Positions 35,901 to 43,735 of a DNA stretch of 58,529 bases are shown in pieces. Source of the DNA: Bacteroidaceae bacterium (GTDB lineage Bacteria; Bacteroidota; Bacteroidia; Bacteroidales; Bacteroidaceae); contig JAGAQH010000040.1 in NCBI GenBank assembly GCA_017622815.1, positions 1 to 58,529 on the forward strand, given 5' to 3'. The position numbers and the translations under genes are program-made. The stretch's first letter is position 1; each line of letters begins with the position of its first letter. Below the pieces are notes generated by a model. That model made no database searches. It saw only the letters and a program-made list of their open reading frames with translations, and was not told where the DNA came from.

Positions 35901-36359
35901 AGGCACGGTGGGGGATGGTGTCACGAACGAGCGTTCTATGGAATTTGGCACCAGTGTCTTGTCGAAGGGGCGAACCTCGCTGACCACACGAAGTTTATGG
36001 AGTATGGCGCCCACCACGTTGTAGAGGTTCAGCAGGCAGAAGAACGATTCTCGCTTGCCCGTGTTTCCTGCATGTGCGGCAACGTTGCCCACCTTGCGCA
36101 CATAGTGCACCGCCATCATGGTGCGGTCGTCACCGATGAACTCCTTGAAGGGCATGCCGTCCACCAGTTCGAAGAGCGAGGTGCGTTCGCCCACCTCTAT
36201 GTTCTTCATCCTGTACAGGGCCCTCACCAGGTATTCCAACGCCCTTCGTGCGCTGATGGCACTGATGTCGGGATTGCTGACTTGGTTCTCCTCGCATGCT
36301 GAGCAAAGGCGGTGCAGGTCGTGCAGTTCCAGGTCCTTTATGTAGTCAAAATTTCGCAT
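32985..36359 (-). CDS. hsdR: Type I restriction endonuclease subunit R
   Basis: A 1124-residue HsdR motor/nuclease. Residues 1-130 resemble DUF4145 (RNFDYIKDLELHDLHRLC), often fused to EcoEI-type HsdR. The PD-ExK nuclease core is VLFGGDGKPLAVVEAKRTS (about residue 235-255). SF2 helicase: Walker A MATGTGKTR, Walker B VDEAHRS, GLTATPRH, and TRLSPD. An EcoEI_R_C-like C-terminal domain follows. With HsdM and HsdS it restricts unmodified foreign DNA. It is the last gene of the leftward locus, separated from hsdS by a four-helix-bundle gene and a repeat tract. Confidence 0.95.
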   Translation of the reverse strand: MRNFDYIKDLELHDLHRLCSACEENQVSNPDISAISARRALEYLVRALYRMKNIEVGERTSLFELVDGMPFKEFIGDDRTMMAVHYVRKVGNVAAHAGNTGKRESFFCLLNLYNVVGAILHKLRVVSEVRPFDKTLVPNSIERSFVTPSPTVPPSTDALVQSSDMSAVEDTTPVAQVACDISEAETRRMYIDLMLREAGWQVLSTEGAVEPLKACIEVELKGMPNAHDTGRADYVLFGGDGKPLAVVEAKRTSVSPTKGKHQAELYADCLERQYGTRPVIYYTNGFETYIIDGLGYPPRRLYAFHTAADLEWIIQQRKRKDITDFSVKPHITDRDYQKMAIKAVCEHLNGMHRRALLVMATGTGKTRVSISLVDVLMRNGWVKNVLFLADRTSLVNQAHKNFVKLLPHTTTCVLSDNASGTERDMQARIMFSTYQTMINCIDTDEKTFSVGRFDLIIVDEAHRSIFGKFGAIFHYFDAMLVGLTATPRHQVDKSTYDVFEMEHGVPNYAYELEDAVNDGYLVNYKGLKRGSLILKEGIKYNSLSAKEREQLEEVWQYEQAVKPLEEPALGMVAEDEAEYGRPQYVRDIASGEIFNYIYNRDTVDAVLQDLMENGIKVQYGERIGKTIIFAYNHRHAEMIVERFCKLYPEYGPDFCVLIDNYVTYAQDLINRFEVRDADPQIAVSVDMLDTGIDVPDIVNLVFFKTVKSRIKYEQMKGRGTRLSPDLFGEGKDKEGFYIFDWCRNLEFFEDKDNGDCAATTVSLTERLFGLRAEIAFHLQHQQYQEDEFARGLHDGLKAMLKEQVAALSDSHISVRTRWETVSRFKTDEAWMSLSQVDVQTLKTDIAPLLPKNTAEVTAKMFDAIMLSIQLGLVNEEYNASNKIEKVRTLAGTLVESKATLPQVQAKMKTLKEVLSATAWENASLRWLEKVRKDLRDLMQFLREGKGRWFVVDIKDVITDEGETTGVAPRITYKQRVLDFLAQNRDLPVLRKIQNLQQLSTQDIDELERILWVELGNREDYDKYTLGKPYGNNVAAFIRTMVGVDMKEALKCFSQYLSDNTLNSEQEDFLKSIITYVCANGDITKDIVVNSAPFDERLIVFQPYMIPLGKYIDNIHTVISPQEYA

Positions 36360-36365
36360 AATGCT

Positions 36366-36440
36366 TTTTTGAAAGTCTTTAGTGTCCTTAGTGTTCTTAA
36401 GGTCCTTAGGGTCCTTAAAGACTTTAAAGTCCTTAGGGGT
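36366..36440. repeat. GTCCTTA/AAAGTCT repeat, left of four-helix-bundle gene 2
   Basis: An AT-rich tract of short units (GTCCTTAG, GTCCTTAAAGACTTTAAAGTC). A related tract lies at 37031-37082 on the other side of the four-helix-bundle gene, so the gene is bracketed. Confidence 0.7.
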
Positions 36441-36989
36441 TCAGTATCCTCTGTTCTTTTTTCTCATTCTCATCATTCTTTCGCTGAAGCCACCTTCTTT
36501 CACGAAGTCTTCCGACAAGCGTTGTATTTGTTTGTGAAGCAGGTAGTCGGCTTGTTTCAGTAGCACAATGGTCATGTTGGCTATTGTTTCGGGTGGGCGA
36601 CTTTGTGCCAGTTGCATGAAGTATTCTCCATCGTTGTGCTCTCTGCCTATTCGTCGCATGGCATCGAGTTCTGCCGAGCCTTCTTCCCACTGGCGGTGCT
36701 CACGGGTTTTCAGATAGTCTTCGAAGTCTTCGCGGAGTTCGTGCAAACTGGCCTTTGCCACATTCAGCAGTTTCAGTTCCGTTTTGGCAGAGGTGGCAGA
36801 GGCCATGCACCCTTCCACAATATTCTGTTTGCCCGACCGTGCAGCCTGAATCATCTGATCCACGGTGCGGTCGCCCCGTTGCAGGTAGGTGTGGCAAAAA
36901 TAGTAGGTCAACTGAAAGATGACGTCCGTCTTCTGATAACTCAGCAACTTCTTATAATTGCCTCTTTGCGGAATCAACTCTTCGCCCAT
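36441..36989 (-). CDS. Four-helix-bundle (IVS-like) protein 2, inside RM locus
   Basis: A 182-residue paralogue of the protein at 31382-32038. Shared stretches: GDRTVDQMIQAARSGKQNIVEG and TELKLLNVAKASLHELREDF. It lacks the long C-terminal coiled coil. It lies between hsdS and hsdR on the same strand, and is bracketed by GTCCTTA-type repeats, which suggests insertion as a cassette into the RM locus. Function not known; it may be a passenger or an accessory. Confidence 0.78.
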   Translation of the reverse strand: MGEELIPQRGNYKKLLSYQKTDVIFQLTYYFCHTYLQRGDRTVDQMIQAARSGKQNIVEGCMASATSAKTELKLLNVAKASLHELREDFEDYLKTREHRQWEEGSAELDAMRRIGREHNDGEYFMQLAQSRPPETIANMTIVLLKQADYLLHKQIQRLSEDFVKEGGFSERMMRMRKKNRGY

Positions 36990-37030
36990 GATGCTTTTGT
37001 TTTGGATGATTATTTTGTCTTTTTGGTCTT

Positions 37031-37082
37031 TATTATCTTTTTGCGTCCTTAAAGTCTTTAGAGACCTTAGAGTCCCTCCAAC
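37031..37082. repeat. GTCCTTA/AAAGTCT repeat, right of four-helix-bundle gene 2
   Basis: CGTCCTTAAAGTCTTTAGA followed by GACCTTAGAGTCC; same family as 36366-36440. Confidence 0.65.
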
Positions 37083-37084
37083 TC

Positions 37085-38206
37085 TTACCCAAAGTGCTCC
37101 TGCATCCTTGCATTGAATAGGGTTTCCGTTTCGCTTATAGATTGCTTTATCAGTTCCTTCTGCTTCTCTATGGCTTCTATCTTGGTGGCAAATTGGTGTT
37201 GTAAATTAAGAGGGGTGTCAAAAACATTAATATTGTTAAGATTTGCTTGAGTAAGCTTTGGTTGAGCACATCCTGTAATTATGTATGATATATCCATAAG
37301 GTTGATATAATATTCCATAAAAACTTGGGTGCAATATTGTTTGAATCTTAGAATGTGTGCATGATTGTTTACCCAAGTTTTTCCTTTAATAGGAAATGCG
37401 ATAGGAGTATGTCGGACTTCAAGATTTGCTCCATCTTCTGATACTAATAAAAAGTCACCATCAAATATGTAATCACGAACATGGTCAACTATACCAGATG
37501 CCCCATAATAAGGTATTTCTCCTTCAATTCTATCCTTTGCAGTAATAGGTTTGCGTTGGTAGTCAAGATTATCACAAATTGTATTTAACTTCTTCACCTC
37601 CCATCCCTTTTCATTAGTTATGGGGTCTCCAAACATATCATAGAATATAGATTGTGCCAGTGCATCGAGTTCTTTCAGTTGCTCGCGCTTCTTTTCTATA
37701 ATGCCACTCAGCAAATCTAACTCGGATACAATCTGCTCTTGAACGGGGAGAGGGGGGATTGCAACCTTGACACTACGAACTAATTCACTATTTAGGTTGT
37801 TTACAACTCCCCCAACTGCTAATCTTTTGAATTCTTGATAAATGTTTGGGCTTGTTAAATAATAGTACAAGAAATTCTTATCAAAGATATTGTTGTTGTC
37901 TCTAAGTACCAACCAACCATCGTGAATGCAGCCATCAATTCCTAGGATATAAGGCTTACCAAAACTCATAGAGTTGGATAATATGAAGTCGCCTTTGTAA
38001 ACCATACGCGATTTTTTTATACCTTCGGGTTTGATTTTCTCCTGTGTAGATGTTATGTATCTTGAACCTGGTGTCGCATCACCAATTTTAATCCAATTTA
38101 TGCCATCTTCCATATCTGTTAAAAAAGCATTAATCGGACGCGGAGAACCACCACGTTCAATTACGCACACCTCCCCAAGTTTCTTTATCTCCCAACCTTG
38201 CTTCAT
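37085..38206 (-). CDS. hsdS: Type I RM specificity subunit S
   Basis: A 373-residue HsdS with two target-recognition domains, each starting with a GWEIKKLGEV / GWEVKKLNTI repeat and ending in a helical spacer (PPLPVQEQIVSELDLLSGIIEKKREQLKELDAL and LNLQHQFATKIEAIEKQKELI, described at residues 150-190 and 335-360). It sets the bipartite DNA target. The gene is distinctly AT-rich compared with hsdM and hsdR, as is common for exchangeable specificity genes. Only one hsdS is present, with no silent partners or inverted repeats for shuffling in view. Confidence 0.93.
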   Translation of the reverse strand: MKQGWEIKKLGEVCVIERGGSPRPINAFLTDMEDGINWIKIGDATPGSRYITSTQEKIKPEGIKKSRMVYKGDFILSNSMSFGKPYILGIDGCIHDGWLVLRDNNNIFDKNFLYYYLTSPNIYQEFKRLAVGGVVNNLNSELVRSVKVAIPPLPVQEQIVSELDLLSGIIEKKREQLKELDALAQSIFYDMFGDPITNEKGWEVKKLNTICDNLDYQRKPITAKDRIEGEIPYYGASGIVDHVRDYIFDGDFLLVSEDGANLEVRHTPIAFPIKGKTWVNNHAHILRFKQYCTQVFMEYYINLMDISYIITGCAQPKLTQANLNNINVFDTPLNLQHQFATKIEAIEKQKELIKQSISETETLFNARMQEHFG

Positions 38207-38212
38207 ATATAG

Positions 38213-38464
38213 CTATAAATCTTTGCGTAGTTCCTCAATCTCTGATTCTAACTTTTTAATTTTCAAGTGTAAAGGTGTTGTTCTAGAGAACCTATACTTA
38301 TTGTCTCTATCTTGAATGAATAGTTGATTGTTAAGTTTATTTAATTGATGCTCCTTTTTCTCAATGCGTTTGCGAATACATTGCTTGCTATTTCTGTATG
38401 GTACCCAAAAAGCAATAATTGCAATGATAGTACCTACTATGGATATAAATAGTTCTATGCTCAT
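38213..38464 (-). CDS. Small membrane protein with coiled coil
   Basis: An 83-residue protein with one N-terminal membrane helix (about residues 4-22, LFISIVGTIIAIIAFWV), a basic middle and a C-terminal coiled coil (LHLKIKKLESEIEELRKDL). No family recognised. It ends six nt before the hsdS start and is AT-rich like hsdS, so they are probably co-transcribed and co-acquired. Function unknown; a membrane-anchored accessory of the RM system is only a speculation. Confidence 0.6.
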   Translation of the reverse strand: MSIELFISIVGTIIAIIAFWVPYRNSKQCIRKRIEKKEHQLNKLNNQLFIQDRDNKYRFSRTTPLHLKIKKLESEIEELRKDL

Positions 38465-38685
38465 AAAAATATTATTATTTGCGTTTAATGTTAGTCGTTA
38501 GTTTAAACTTAAATTCCCTCGTCACTCACGTTTCTACCTTACGTATAGTGTAACTCTTATCCTCGTATTGTCAAGCCTCTGTCCTCGTATTGTCAAGCCC
38601 TTCGCCTCACGATGCGTTGCCCTTCGCTTCACGATGCATAAATCGGTTGATGGTAATTAGTGTAGTTGTATAGTGTGGCACAAGA
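38465..38685. repeat. Intergenic direct repeats upstream of small membrane protein
   Basis: Two copies of GTCCTCGTATTGTCAAGC-like sequence (about 38560-38600) are followed by two copies of CCTTCGCYTCACGATGC (38599-38638), each pair about 20-22 bp apart. No gene. The style resembles the 22/23-bp arrays elsewhere but the sequence differs. Confidence 0.7.
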
Positions 38686-39660
38686 TTATTGTCTGCTAAC
38701 TTTCCAATATCCGCCTTTGGCACTTCCTACTCTTTCCACAAGTCCTGCGGCACGCAGTTGGCGTATGATTTTCTTTATACCGCTTTCGGAAAGTCCGATG
38801 GCATCTTGTAGTTCCTTGATGGTGATGTAGGGATTCGTTTGCATTGCATCCAAAACCTTTTGTTCACTTTTCCGGTTACTTTTCCGGTTACTTTTCCGGT
38901 TACTTTCAGCCATTTCTTGAACTGCTTGCAGTAAGCAACGTAGCATAAATGTGATAAATGGAGTACTTGAAGCCTCACGGTCACTTTGTGCTATCGCCTC
39001 GTAGTATTCGCTTTGATGCTCCTTTACCAAAGTTTCTACCGGTATCCATGCAAATATGGGGTTCCATTGCATTAGGAGAAGTGTCTGCCACATGCGCCCC
39101 ATGCGTCCGTTGCCGTCAGCAAAGGGGTGTATGAACTCAAATTCATAGTGGAACACACAACTGCTGATGAGCGGATGTGTTTTGGTGGTGTGTACCCATT
39201 GGAGCAGGTCGGACATCAACAGGGGTACACGTTCCGCAGGTGGTGCTATATGTACACATTTCTGTCCGTCGAATATACCAACGCCACCACTTCTGTATCG
39301 GCCGTTTTCATTTACAAGGTCGGTCATCATAAGGCGATGGGCACGAAGCAGGTCTTTTTCCTTGTAGGGGTTCAGTTCCAGAAGCAGTTCATAGGCATCC
39401 AGGGCATTCTTTACCTCTTGGATTTCATTTGGCGCACCCAATACACGTTTGCCTTCTATGATTGCCGTAACCTGCTCTATGGTGAGCGAGTTGTTTTCTA
39501 TCGCCAAGGAGGACTGTATGGTCTTGATCCTGTTTTCCTTGCGCAGACGTGGAGATGGCTGATGTGACGGGTCGGCAGACAGGTGTCCTATCAGTTCGGC
39601 CACATCGGCTACAAGTGACATCATTTCGTCGGTCAGTGAAAAGGGCGGTTTATAGTCCAT
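38686..39660 (-). CDS. Fic-domain protein with winged helix, in RM locus
   Basis: A 324-residue Fic protein (AMPylation fold). An N-terminal segment contains SSLAIENN, matching the inhibitory [S/T]xxxE[G/N] motif of class II Fic proteins. The catalytic motif HPFADGNGRMGR is complete. A linker of three SNRK tetrapeptides, encoded by three exact 12-bp repeats (38866-38901), precedes a C-terminal winged-helix domain (ITIKELQDAIGLSESGIKKIIRQLRAAGLVERVG). It may AMPylate a target and bind DNA. It starts 34 nt after hsdM. Such proteins are often found in type I RM loci, but their role there is not known to me. Confidence 0.9.
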   Translation of the reverse strand: MDYKPPFSLTDEMMSLVADVAELIGHLSADPSHQPSPRLRKENRIKTIQSSLAIENNSLTIEQVTAIIEGKRVLGAPNEIQEVKNALDAYELLLELNPYKEKDLLRAHRLMMTDLVNENGRYRSGGVGIFDGQKCVHIAPPAERVPLLMSDLLQWVHTTKTHPLISSCVFHYEFEFIHPFADGNGRMGRMWQTLLLMQWNPIFAWIPVETLVKEHQSEYYEAIAQSDREASSTPFITFMLRCLLQAVQEMAESNRKSNRKSNRKSEQKVLDAMQTNPYITIKELQDAIGLSESGIKKIIRQLRAAGLVERVGSAKGGYWKVSRQ

Positions 39661-39694
39661 TATCGTCTTGTTGTCTAATATTAAATTAGTTTCC

Positions 39695-41185
39695 CTAAAT
39701 CATCTTCTTCAACTCGTCCATGGCGCCGAGTATCTGCTCCTCCAGTGCGCTGATACGGGTCATTATCACCTCGGGGGCATCGTAGACGACTTGTTCGCGC
39801 TCCACTTCCTTGTACTTGTTGATGGAGAGGTCGTAGCCCTTTTCGCGTATCTCCTCCACGGGGACAAGGAAGGACTGCTCCTTGCGTGTGCGCCCGGTTT
39901 CGCCCTCAAGGTTGTGGAAACGGGCTATGAGGTCGGGGATGTCGTTCTCGCTTACCTCGTTGCGCTTCTGGTCGAGGGAGTAGCCGTCGGCCTTCATGTC
40001 GTAGAACCAGACACGGTCGGTGCCTCCGGCATTGGTCTTGGTGAAGATGAGGATGGCGGTGCTCACGCCGGAGTAGGGCAGGAACACGCCCGAGGGCATG
40101 GAGATGACGGCCTCCAGGCGGTGGTTGTCTATGAGTTCCTTGCGTATGGACTTGTGGCCGGTGCTGTTGCCGAAGAGCACGCCGTCGGGCACGATGCTGG
40201 CACAACGTCCGCCAGTCTGCAACATGCGCACGAAGAGGGCCAGGAAGAGAAGTTCCGTCTTCTTGGTCTTGGTGATGGCAAGCAGGGACTTGCTCACCGC
40301 CTCGTTGTCCAGGCTGCCCGTGAAGGGAGGGTTGGCAAGGCAGAGGGTGTAGCGGTTCTCATCGGTGTTGTCCGTGGAGAGGCTGTCGCGATAGGCAATG
40401 TCGGGATTGTCCACACCATGGAGCATGAGGTTCATGGCACCTATGCGGAGCATGGTGGCGTCCGTGTCGAAACCGTGTAGCATGCCGCTCTTGTAGTGCT
40501 CCGAGTTCTCGCGCTTGAGCAGGTCGCCCTTGTAGTTCTGCTGGATGTACTTGGCGGCCTCCACTATGAAACCGGCCGAACCCATGGCGGGGTCGCAGAT
40601 GGTGTCCTTGATGGTGGGTCGCATGAGTTCTACCATCATGCGGATGATGTGGCGCGGTGTGCGGAACTGGCCGTTGTTGCCTGAGGCGGCCATCTTGCCA
40701 AGGACGTATTCGTAGACGTCGCCCATGGTGTCGCGGTTGTTCATGTCCAGGGCATTGATGCCCTCCACTATCTTGGTGAGGGTGCGCGGACTCTGTATGA
40801 GGAAGGTGGCGTTTGCCATGAAACGGCTATAGGCACTTTCGCGTCCCTCGCCCAGGGTCTTTATGAAGATGAACACGTCCTTGCTGATGGTGCGGTACAT
40901 GGCCTCGGCCTCCATGTTGCGGAACACGCTCCAGCGCAGGGAGTCGTAGGGCACGTCGCGGTCCGTTTCGGGGTTGTGCCATGTGCCCTGGCGGAAGGTG
41001 GGGTCCTTCACCTCCACGCCCCAGGCGTTGGCATTGGCCTCCTTGGTGCGCTGGGCATCGTCCAGCATCTTCATGAAGAAGAGGTAGGTCATCTGCTCCA
41101 GTATGGTGATGGAATTGGTTATGCCTCCCGTCCAGAACGTGTCCCAGATGGAGTCTATGCGGTTCTTTATCTCGCCTGTTATCAT
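39695..41185 (-). CDS. hsdM: Type I RM methyltransferase subunit M
   Basis: A 496-residue N6-adenine DNA methyltransferase. An N-terminal helical HsdM_N domain (RIDSIWDTFWTGGI) is followed by the SAM motif CDPAMGSAGF and the catalytic NPPF (CLANPPFTGSL). With HsdS it methylates the target adenine and protects host DNA. First gene of the leftward locus; a -7-like TAACTTTA is at 41214-41221. Its base composition is GC-rich like the host chromosome, unlike hsdS and fic. Confidence 0.95.
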   Translation of the reverse strand: MITGEIKNRIDSIWDTFWTGGITNSITILEQMTYLFFMKMLDDAQRTKEANANAWGVEVKDPTFRQGTWHNPETDRDVPYDSLRWSVFRNMEAEAMYRTISKDVFIFIKTLGEGRESAYSRFMANATFLIQSPRTLTKIVEGINALDMNNRDTMGDVYEYVLGKMAASGNNGQFRTPRHIIRMMVELMRPTIKDTICDPAMGSAGFIVEAAKYIQQNYKGDLLKRENSEHYKSGMLHGFDTDATMLRIGAMNLMLHGVDNPDIAYRDSLSTDNTDENRYTLCLANPPFTGSLDNEAVSKSLLAITKTKKTELLFLALFVRMLQTGGRCASIVPDGVLFGNSTGHKSIRKELIDNHRLEAVISMPSGVFLPYSGVSTAILIFTKTNAGGTDRVWFYDMKADGYSLDQKRNEVSENDIPDLIARFHNLEGETGRTRKEQSFLVPVEEIREKGYDLSINKYKEVEREQVVYDAPEVIMTRISALEEQILGAMDELKKMI

Positions 41186-41327
41186 GTGTGCTGTATATTA
41201 TGATTTACATGCGTAAAGTTACGAAATTATTGCCGAATAAAGGCATGCTGACGGAAAATATAGGCAGAAAGGGTGCAATGTTGCCCTTTCTGCCCGCTTT
41301 GGTTGCGGATAAAAGTTGGGGAAATGC

Positions 41328-41335
41328 TATCTTTG
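41328..41335 (+). promoter_or_regulatory. -7 box of LMW phosphatase gene
   Basis: TATCTTTG matches the -7 consensus; -33 is weak. Start near 41341, leader of about 32 nt. Confidence 0.5.
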
Positions 41336-41372
41336 CCCTTGCGTATATATAATATATAATGTGTAAGGACAG

Positions 41373-41822
41373 ATGAAGAAAATACTTTTCGTGTGCCTGG
41401 GCAACATCTGCCGAAGCCCGATGGCGGAGTTCGTGATGAAGCGTCTGGTCAGTGAAGCCGGCATGGCAGAGGAGTTCGAGATAGCCTCGGCCGCCACCAG
41501 TACGGAGGAGTTAGGCAACCCCGTCTATCCGCCGGCACGCCGCAAGTTGGCTGAGCACGGCATAGATTGCAAGGGTAAGACGGCACGCCAGATAACCAAA
41601 GCAGACTATGAGTATTACGACCTTATCATAGGCATGGACTCCAGCAACCTGAGGAACATGCACCGCTTCTTTGGCGGCGACCCTGAGGGGAAGATAAGCC
41701 TGCTCCTGGATTATACCTCGCGCCCCGGTGATGTGGCCGACCCATGGTACACGGGTAACTTCGACGCCACATGGCGCGATTGCCTGGAGGGGTGCAAGGG
41801 CTTGCTTTTGCAAATGGGATAG
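41373..41822 (+). CDS. Low-molecular-weight protein-tyrosine phosphatase
   Basis: A 149-residue LMW-PTP. The P-loop is VCLGNICRS (CxxxxxR nucleophile), the general acid is the Asp of DPWYTGNF, and the fold is complete. It dephosphorylates tyrosine-phosphorylated proteins; in bacteria often linked to BY-kinases and capsule export, but no such genes are nearby. The stop is followed immediately by a CCCTCCC hairpin repeat that could act as terminator. Confidence 0.93.
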   Translation: MKKILFVCLGNICRSPMAEFVMKRLVSEAGMAEEFEIASAATSTEELGNPVYPPARRKLAEHGIDCKGKTARQITKADYEYYDLIIGMDSSNLRNMHRFFGGDPEGKISLLLDYTSRPGDVADPWYTGNFDATWRDCLEGCKGLLLQMG

Positions 41823-41823
41823 A

Positions 41824-41949
41824 CCCCTCCCCAGCCCTCCCGCAAGGGGAGGGAGAAGGGGATGGAAAAACGGGAAGGTGAAAACGGAAAGGTATTTTCT
41901 GAGTTCTCCGAGTTCTCTGAGTTCTCCGAATACTCCGAATACTCCGAAT
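41824..41949. repeat. CCCTCCC hairpin plus dispersed repeat, copy E
   Basis: ACCCCTCCCCAGCCCTCCC with a GCAA loop and GGGGAGGG (41836-41854) is the same element as at 19506-19540. GGAAAACGG units follow (41864-41890), then GAGTTCTCC and GAATACTCC nonamers (41900-41948). It fills the gap between convergent LMW phosphatase and GNAT genes. Confidence 0.82.
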
Positions 41950-41960
41950 TATGCAATCGC

Positions 41961-42461
41961 TCACCCCTCACCATTAAGAACCGTCCTCTGATACGCCAGC
42001 CGCGGGTCTCCGTTCTCGAGCAGGATGATGCCGCAATAGGTGAAACCGTACTTGCCAAGGAGGGTACGCATGGTGCGGTTGTCCTGGTGGGTGTCTATGC
42101 GGATGGTGTCCGTGAGGGAGAATGCATAGTCAAGGACACGTCGCATGATGCCATGGACACCCGGTGCGGAGGCAACACGATGGATGACGTAGTAGGGTAG
42201 GGAGTTGAGCCACTGGCCTTCGTAGATTTCGGCATACGTGGGGTCGGGACCTTCTATAAGGGCAAAGGTGGCAATGGGACAACCATTTTCGGTAATCATG
42301 TAACTGACACCGTGGGCAATGTCCGTCTCAATCTGCTTGGCCGAGGGATGCCCGTTTGTCCACTGGGTGGTATTGCCCTCTGAAATCATTTTCTGCCTTC
42401 CATCCTCTATGAGTTGCTGGATGGAAGGCAGATCTTGTATAGTGGATTTCCGTATTGTCAT
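41961..42461 (-). CDS. GNAT-family N-acetyltransferase
   Basis: A 166-residue GNAT acetyltransferase starting MTIRKSTIQDLPSIQQLIEDGRQ. The core strands and the loop YYVIHRVASAPGVHGIMRRVLDYA are in place, then IRIDTHQDNRTMRTLLGKYGF. Substrate unknown. The frame remains open far upstream (to 43142) on the opposite reading of the acyltransferase gene, but ATG 42461 is the true start: it overlaps the acyltransferase stop as TAATG, so translation is coupled. Confidence 0.85.
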   Translation of the reverse strand: MTIRKSTIQDLPSIQQLIEDGRQKMISEGNTTQWTNGHPSAKQIETDIAHGVSYMITENGCPIATFALIEGPDPTYAEIYEGQWLNSLPYYVIHRVASAPGVHGIMRRVLDYAFSLTDTIRIDTHQDNRTMRTLLGKYGFTYCGIILLENGDPRLAYQRTVLNGEG

Positions 42462-43648
42462 TATTTCGTAAATCTTTTGGCCAGCCAACGGCGCACGGGC
42501 TCGTCGTAGAGTTTCAGGCAGGCATAGGCCAGTGTGATGTTTACGGCAAAGACGAGGACTACCACCTGCCATGTCTCGCCAAGGGTGTACATCTTGTTCT
42601 CGATGAGCCATGAATAGAACAGATACATCACGGGATAGTGGACAATGTAGAGGGGGTAGGATATGTCGCCCAGGAACTTGCACACCTTGGACGACAGGTT
42701 GGTGGTCATGCTGCCCGATGCCGCCAGCCATACGATGACGGGGAAGACCAGTATGATGCATGCCAGTTCGTAGGCACTGTTCAGGCTTATGCCCTGCAGG
42801 CACGGACAGAGGTCGGCAGGGATATAGGGAACGGAGAACAGGCCGAACATCACGGCAATGGAAAGCCAGAAGATGCCCGGCACACGCACAGGCTTGAAGT
42901 TGCGTGCCATCAGCATACCCAGGGTGAAGGGGAAGGTCATGCGGAGCAGACCTCCGAAGAAGTTGGTTCCGTCCAGCGTCCAACCCACACCAAGCATGTC
43001 GTAGCCCGACACGTTGCCAATGGCAAACCATGCCCACAGAGCACCTGTGACGGCCACCAGACAGGCAAGGGCCTTGTTGGACAGGCGGCGTATGAAGAGT
43101 GCGTACATGATGTTGCCAAGGTACTCGAAGAAGAGCGACCAACTGGGACCGTTCAGCGAGTACATCTCCCCGTTGCCGCGCACGTCATACCCTGCACCGG
43201 GATAGGCAGGAAGTAGAAGCATGCCCATCAGCAGAGCCACCATGACCCACTGGACGGGTGTCTCTGTGCCGTCCCACTTCACACCGCCCTGTATCATAAA
43301 GGTGATGAGGCCTATTATAGCGCCAATTATGATCATGGGATGAAGACGGATGAGGCGTCGCTTGAAGAAATCCGCCAGTGTGAGGCGCTTCTGGCCAGGG
43401 GTCTGCCATCTGTCGTCATAGGCATAACTGATGACGAAGCCCGAAAGCATGAAGAAGAAGTCAACGCCTATATGTCCGTGGTTGAATGTCTCTATGCCCG
43501 TGCCCTGCGCAAAGGCAAATCCCTCGAACACATGATACCATACTACCATCAGGGCCGCCGCACCACGGAGTCCGTCGAGCAGCGCATAATGCGGTTTGGT
43601 GTCGGCATACGATGCCGATGATACGATGTTTTCTTTTGTTTCCACCAT
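42461..43648 (-). CDS. Acyltransferase-3 family membrane protein
   Basis: A 395-residue polytopic protein of the acyltransferase 3 (AT3/OafA-like) family, with about ten membrane segments. Motifs: HYALLDGLRGAAALMVVWYHVFEGF (family Arg and His), GVDFFFMLSGFVISYAY, FFKRRLIRLHP and NGPSWSLFFEYLGN. It likely O-acylates a cell-surface glycan. I start at ATG 43648; an earlier ATG at 43723 would lie at the transcription start given the -7 box at 43728-43735. Coupled to the GNAT gene. Confidence 0.9.
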   Translation of the reverse strand: MVETKENIVSSASYADTKPHYALLDGLRGAAALMVVWYHVFEGFAFAQGTGIETFNHGHIGVDFFFMLSGFVISYAYDDRWQTPGQKRLTLADFFKRRLIRLHPMIIIGAIIGLITFMIQGGVKWDGTETPVQWVMVALLMGMLLLPAYPGAGYDVRGNGEMYSLNGPSWSLFFEYLGNIMYALFIRRLSNKALACLVAVTGALWAWFAIGNVSGYDMLGVGWTLDGTNFFGGLLRMTFPFTLGMLMARNFKPVRVPGIFWLSIAVMFGLFSVPYIPADLCPCLQGISLNSAYELACIILVFPVIVWLAASGSMTTNLSSKVCKFLGDISYPLYIVHYPVMYLFYSWLIENKMYTLGETWQVVVLVFAVNITLAYACLKLYDEPVRRWLAKRFTK

Positions 43649-43727
43649 AAAGTTATTTATATTATATATTGTATACCCGTAGATGAGTGCTTGCAGACGT
43701 ATGCCGACGTCCCTTGCAACCATAGTG

Positions 43728-43735
43728 CAAAGATA
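43728..43735 (-). promoter_or_regulatory. -7 box of acyltransferase-3 operon
   Basis: Minus-strand TATCTTTG; start near 43722, leader about 74 nt. No clear -33. Confidence 0.45.

Noticed and set aside
34851-36302. 483-codon plus-strand open frame
   Set aside because: Antisense to hsdR; composition bias only.
36441-36989. Diversity-generating retroelement accessory (Avd)
   Set aside because: The fold is related, but no reverse transcriptase or template/variable repeat pair is present.
37085-38206. Phase-variable shuffling hsdS
   Set aside because: Only one hsdS, no silent cassettes, no recombinase and no inverted repeats at its domain borders in the window.
42462-43142. Long N-terminal extension of the GNAT frame
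   Set aside because: It overlaps the acyltransferase-3 gene in another frame; the TAATG coupling and domain start fix the true ATG at 42461.
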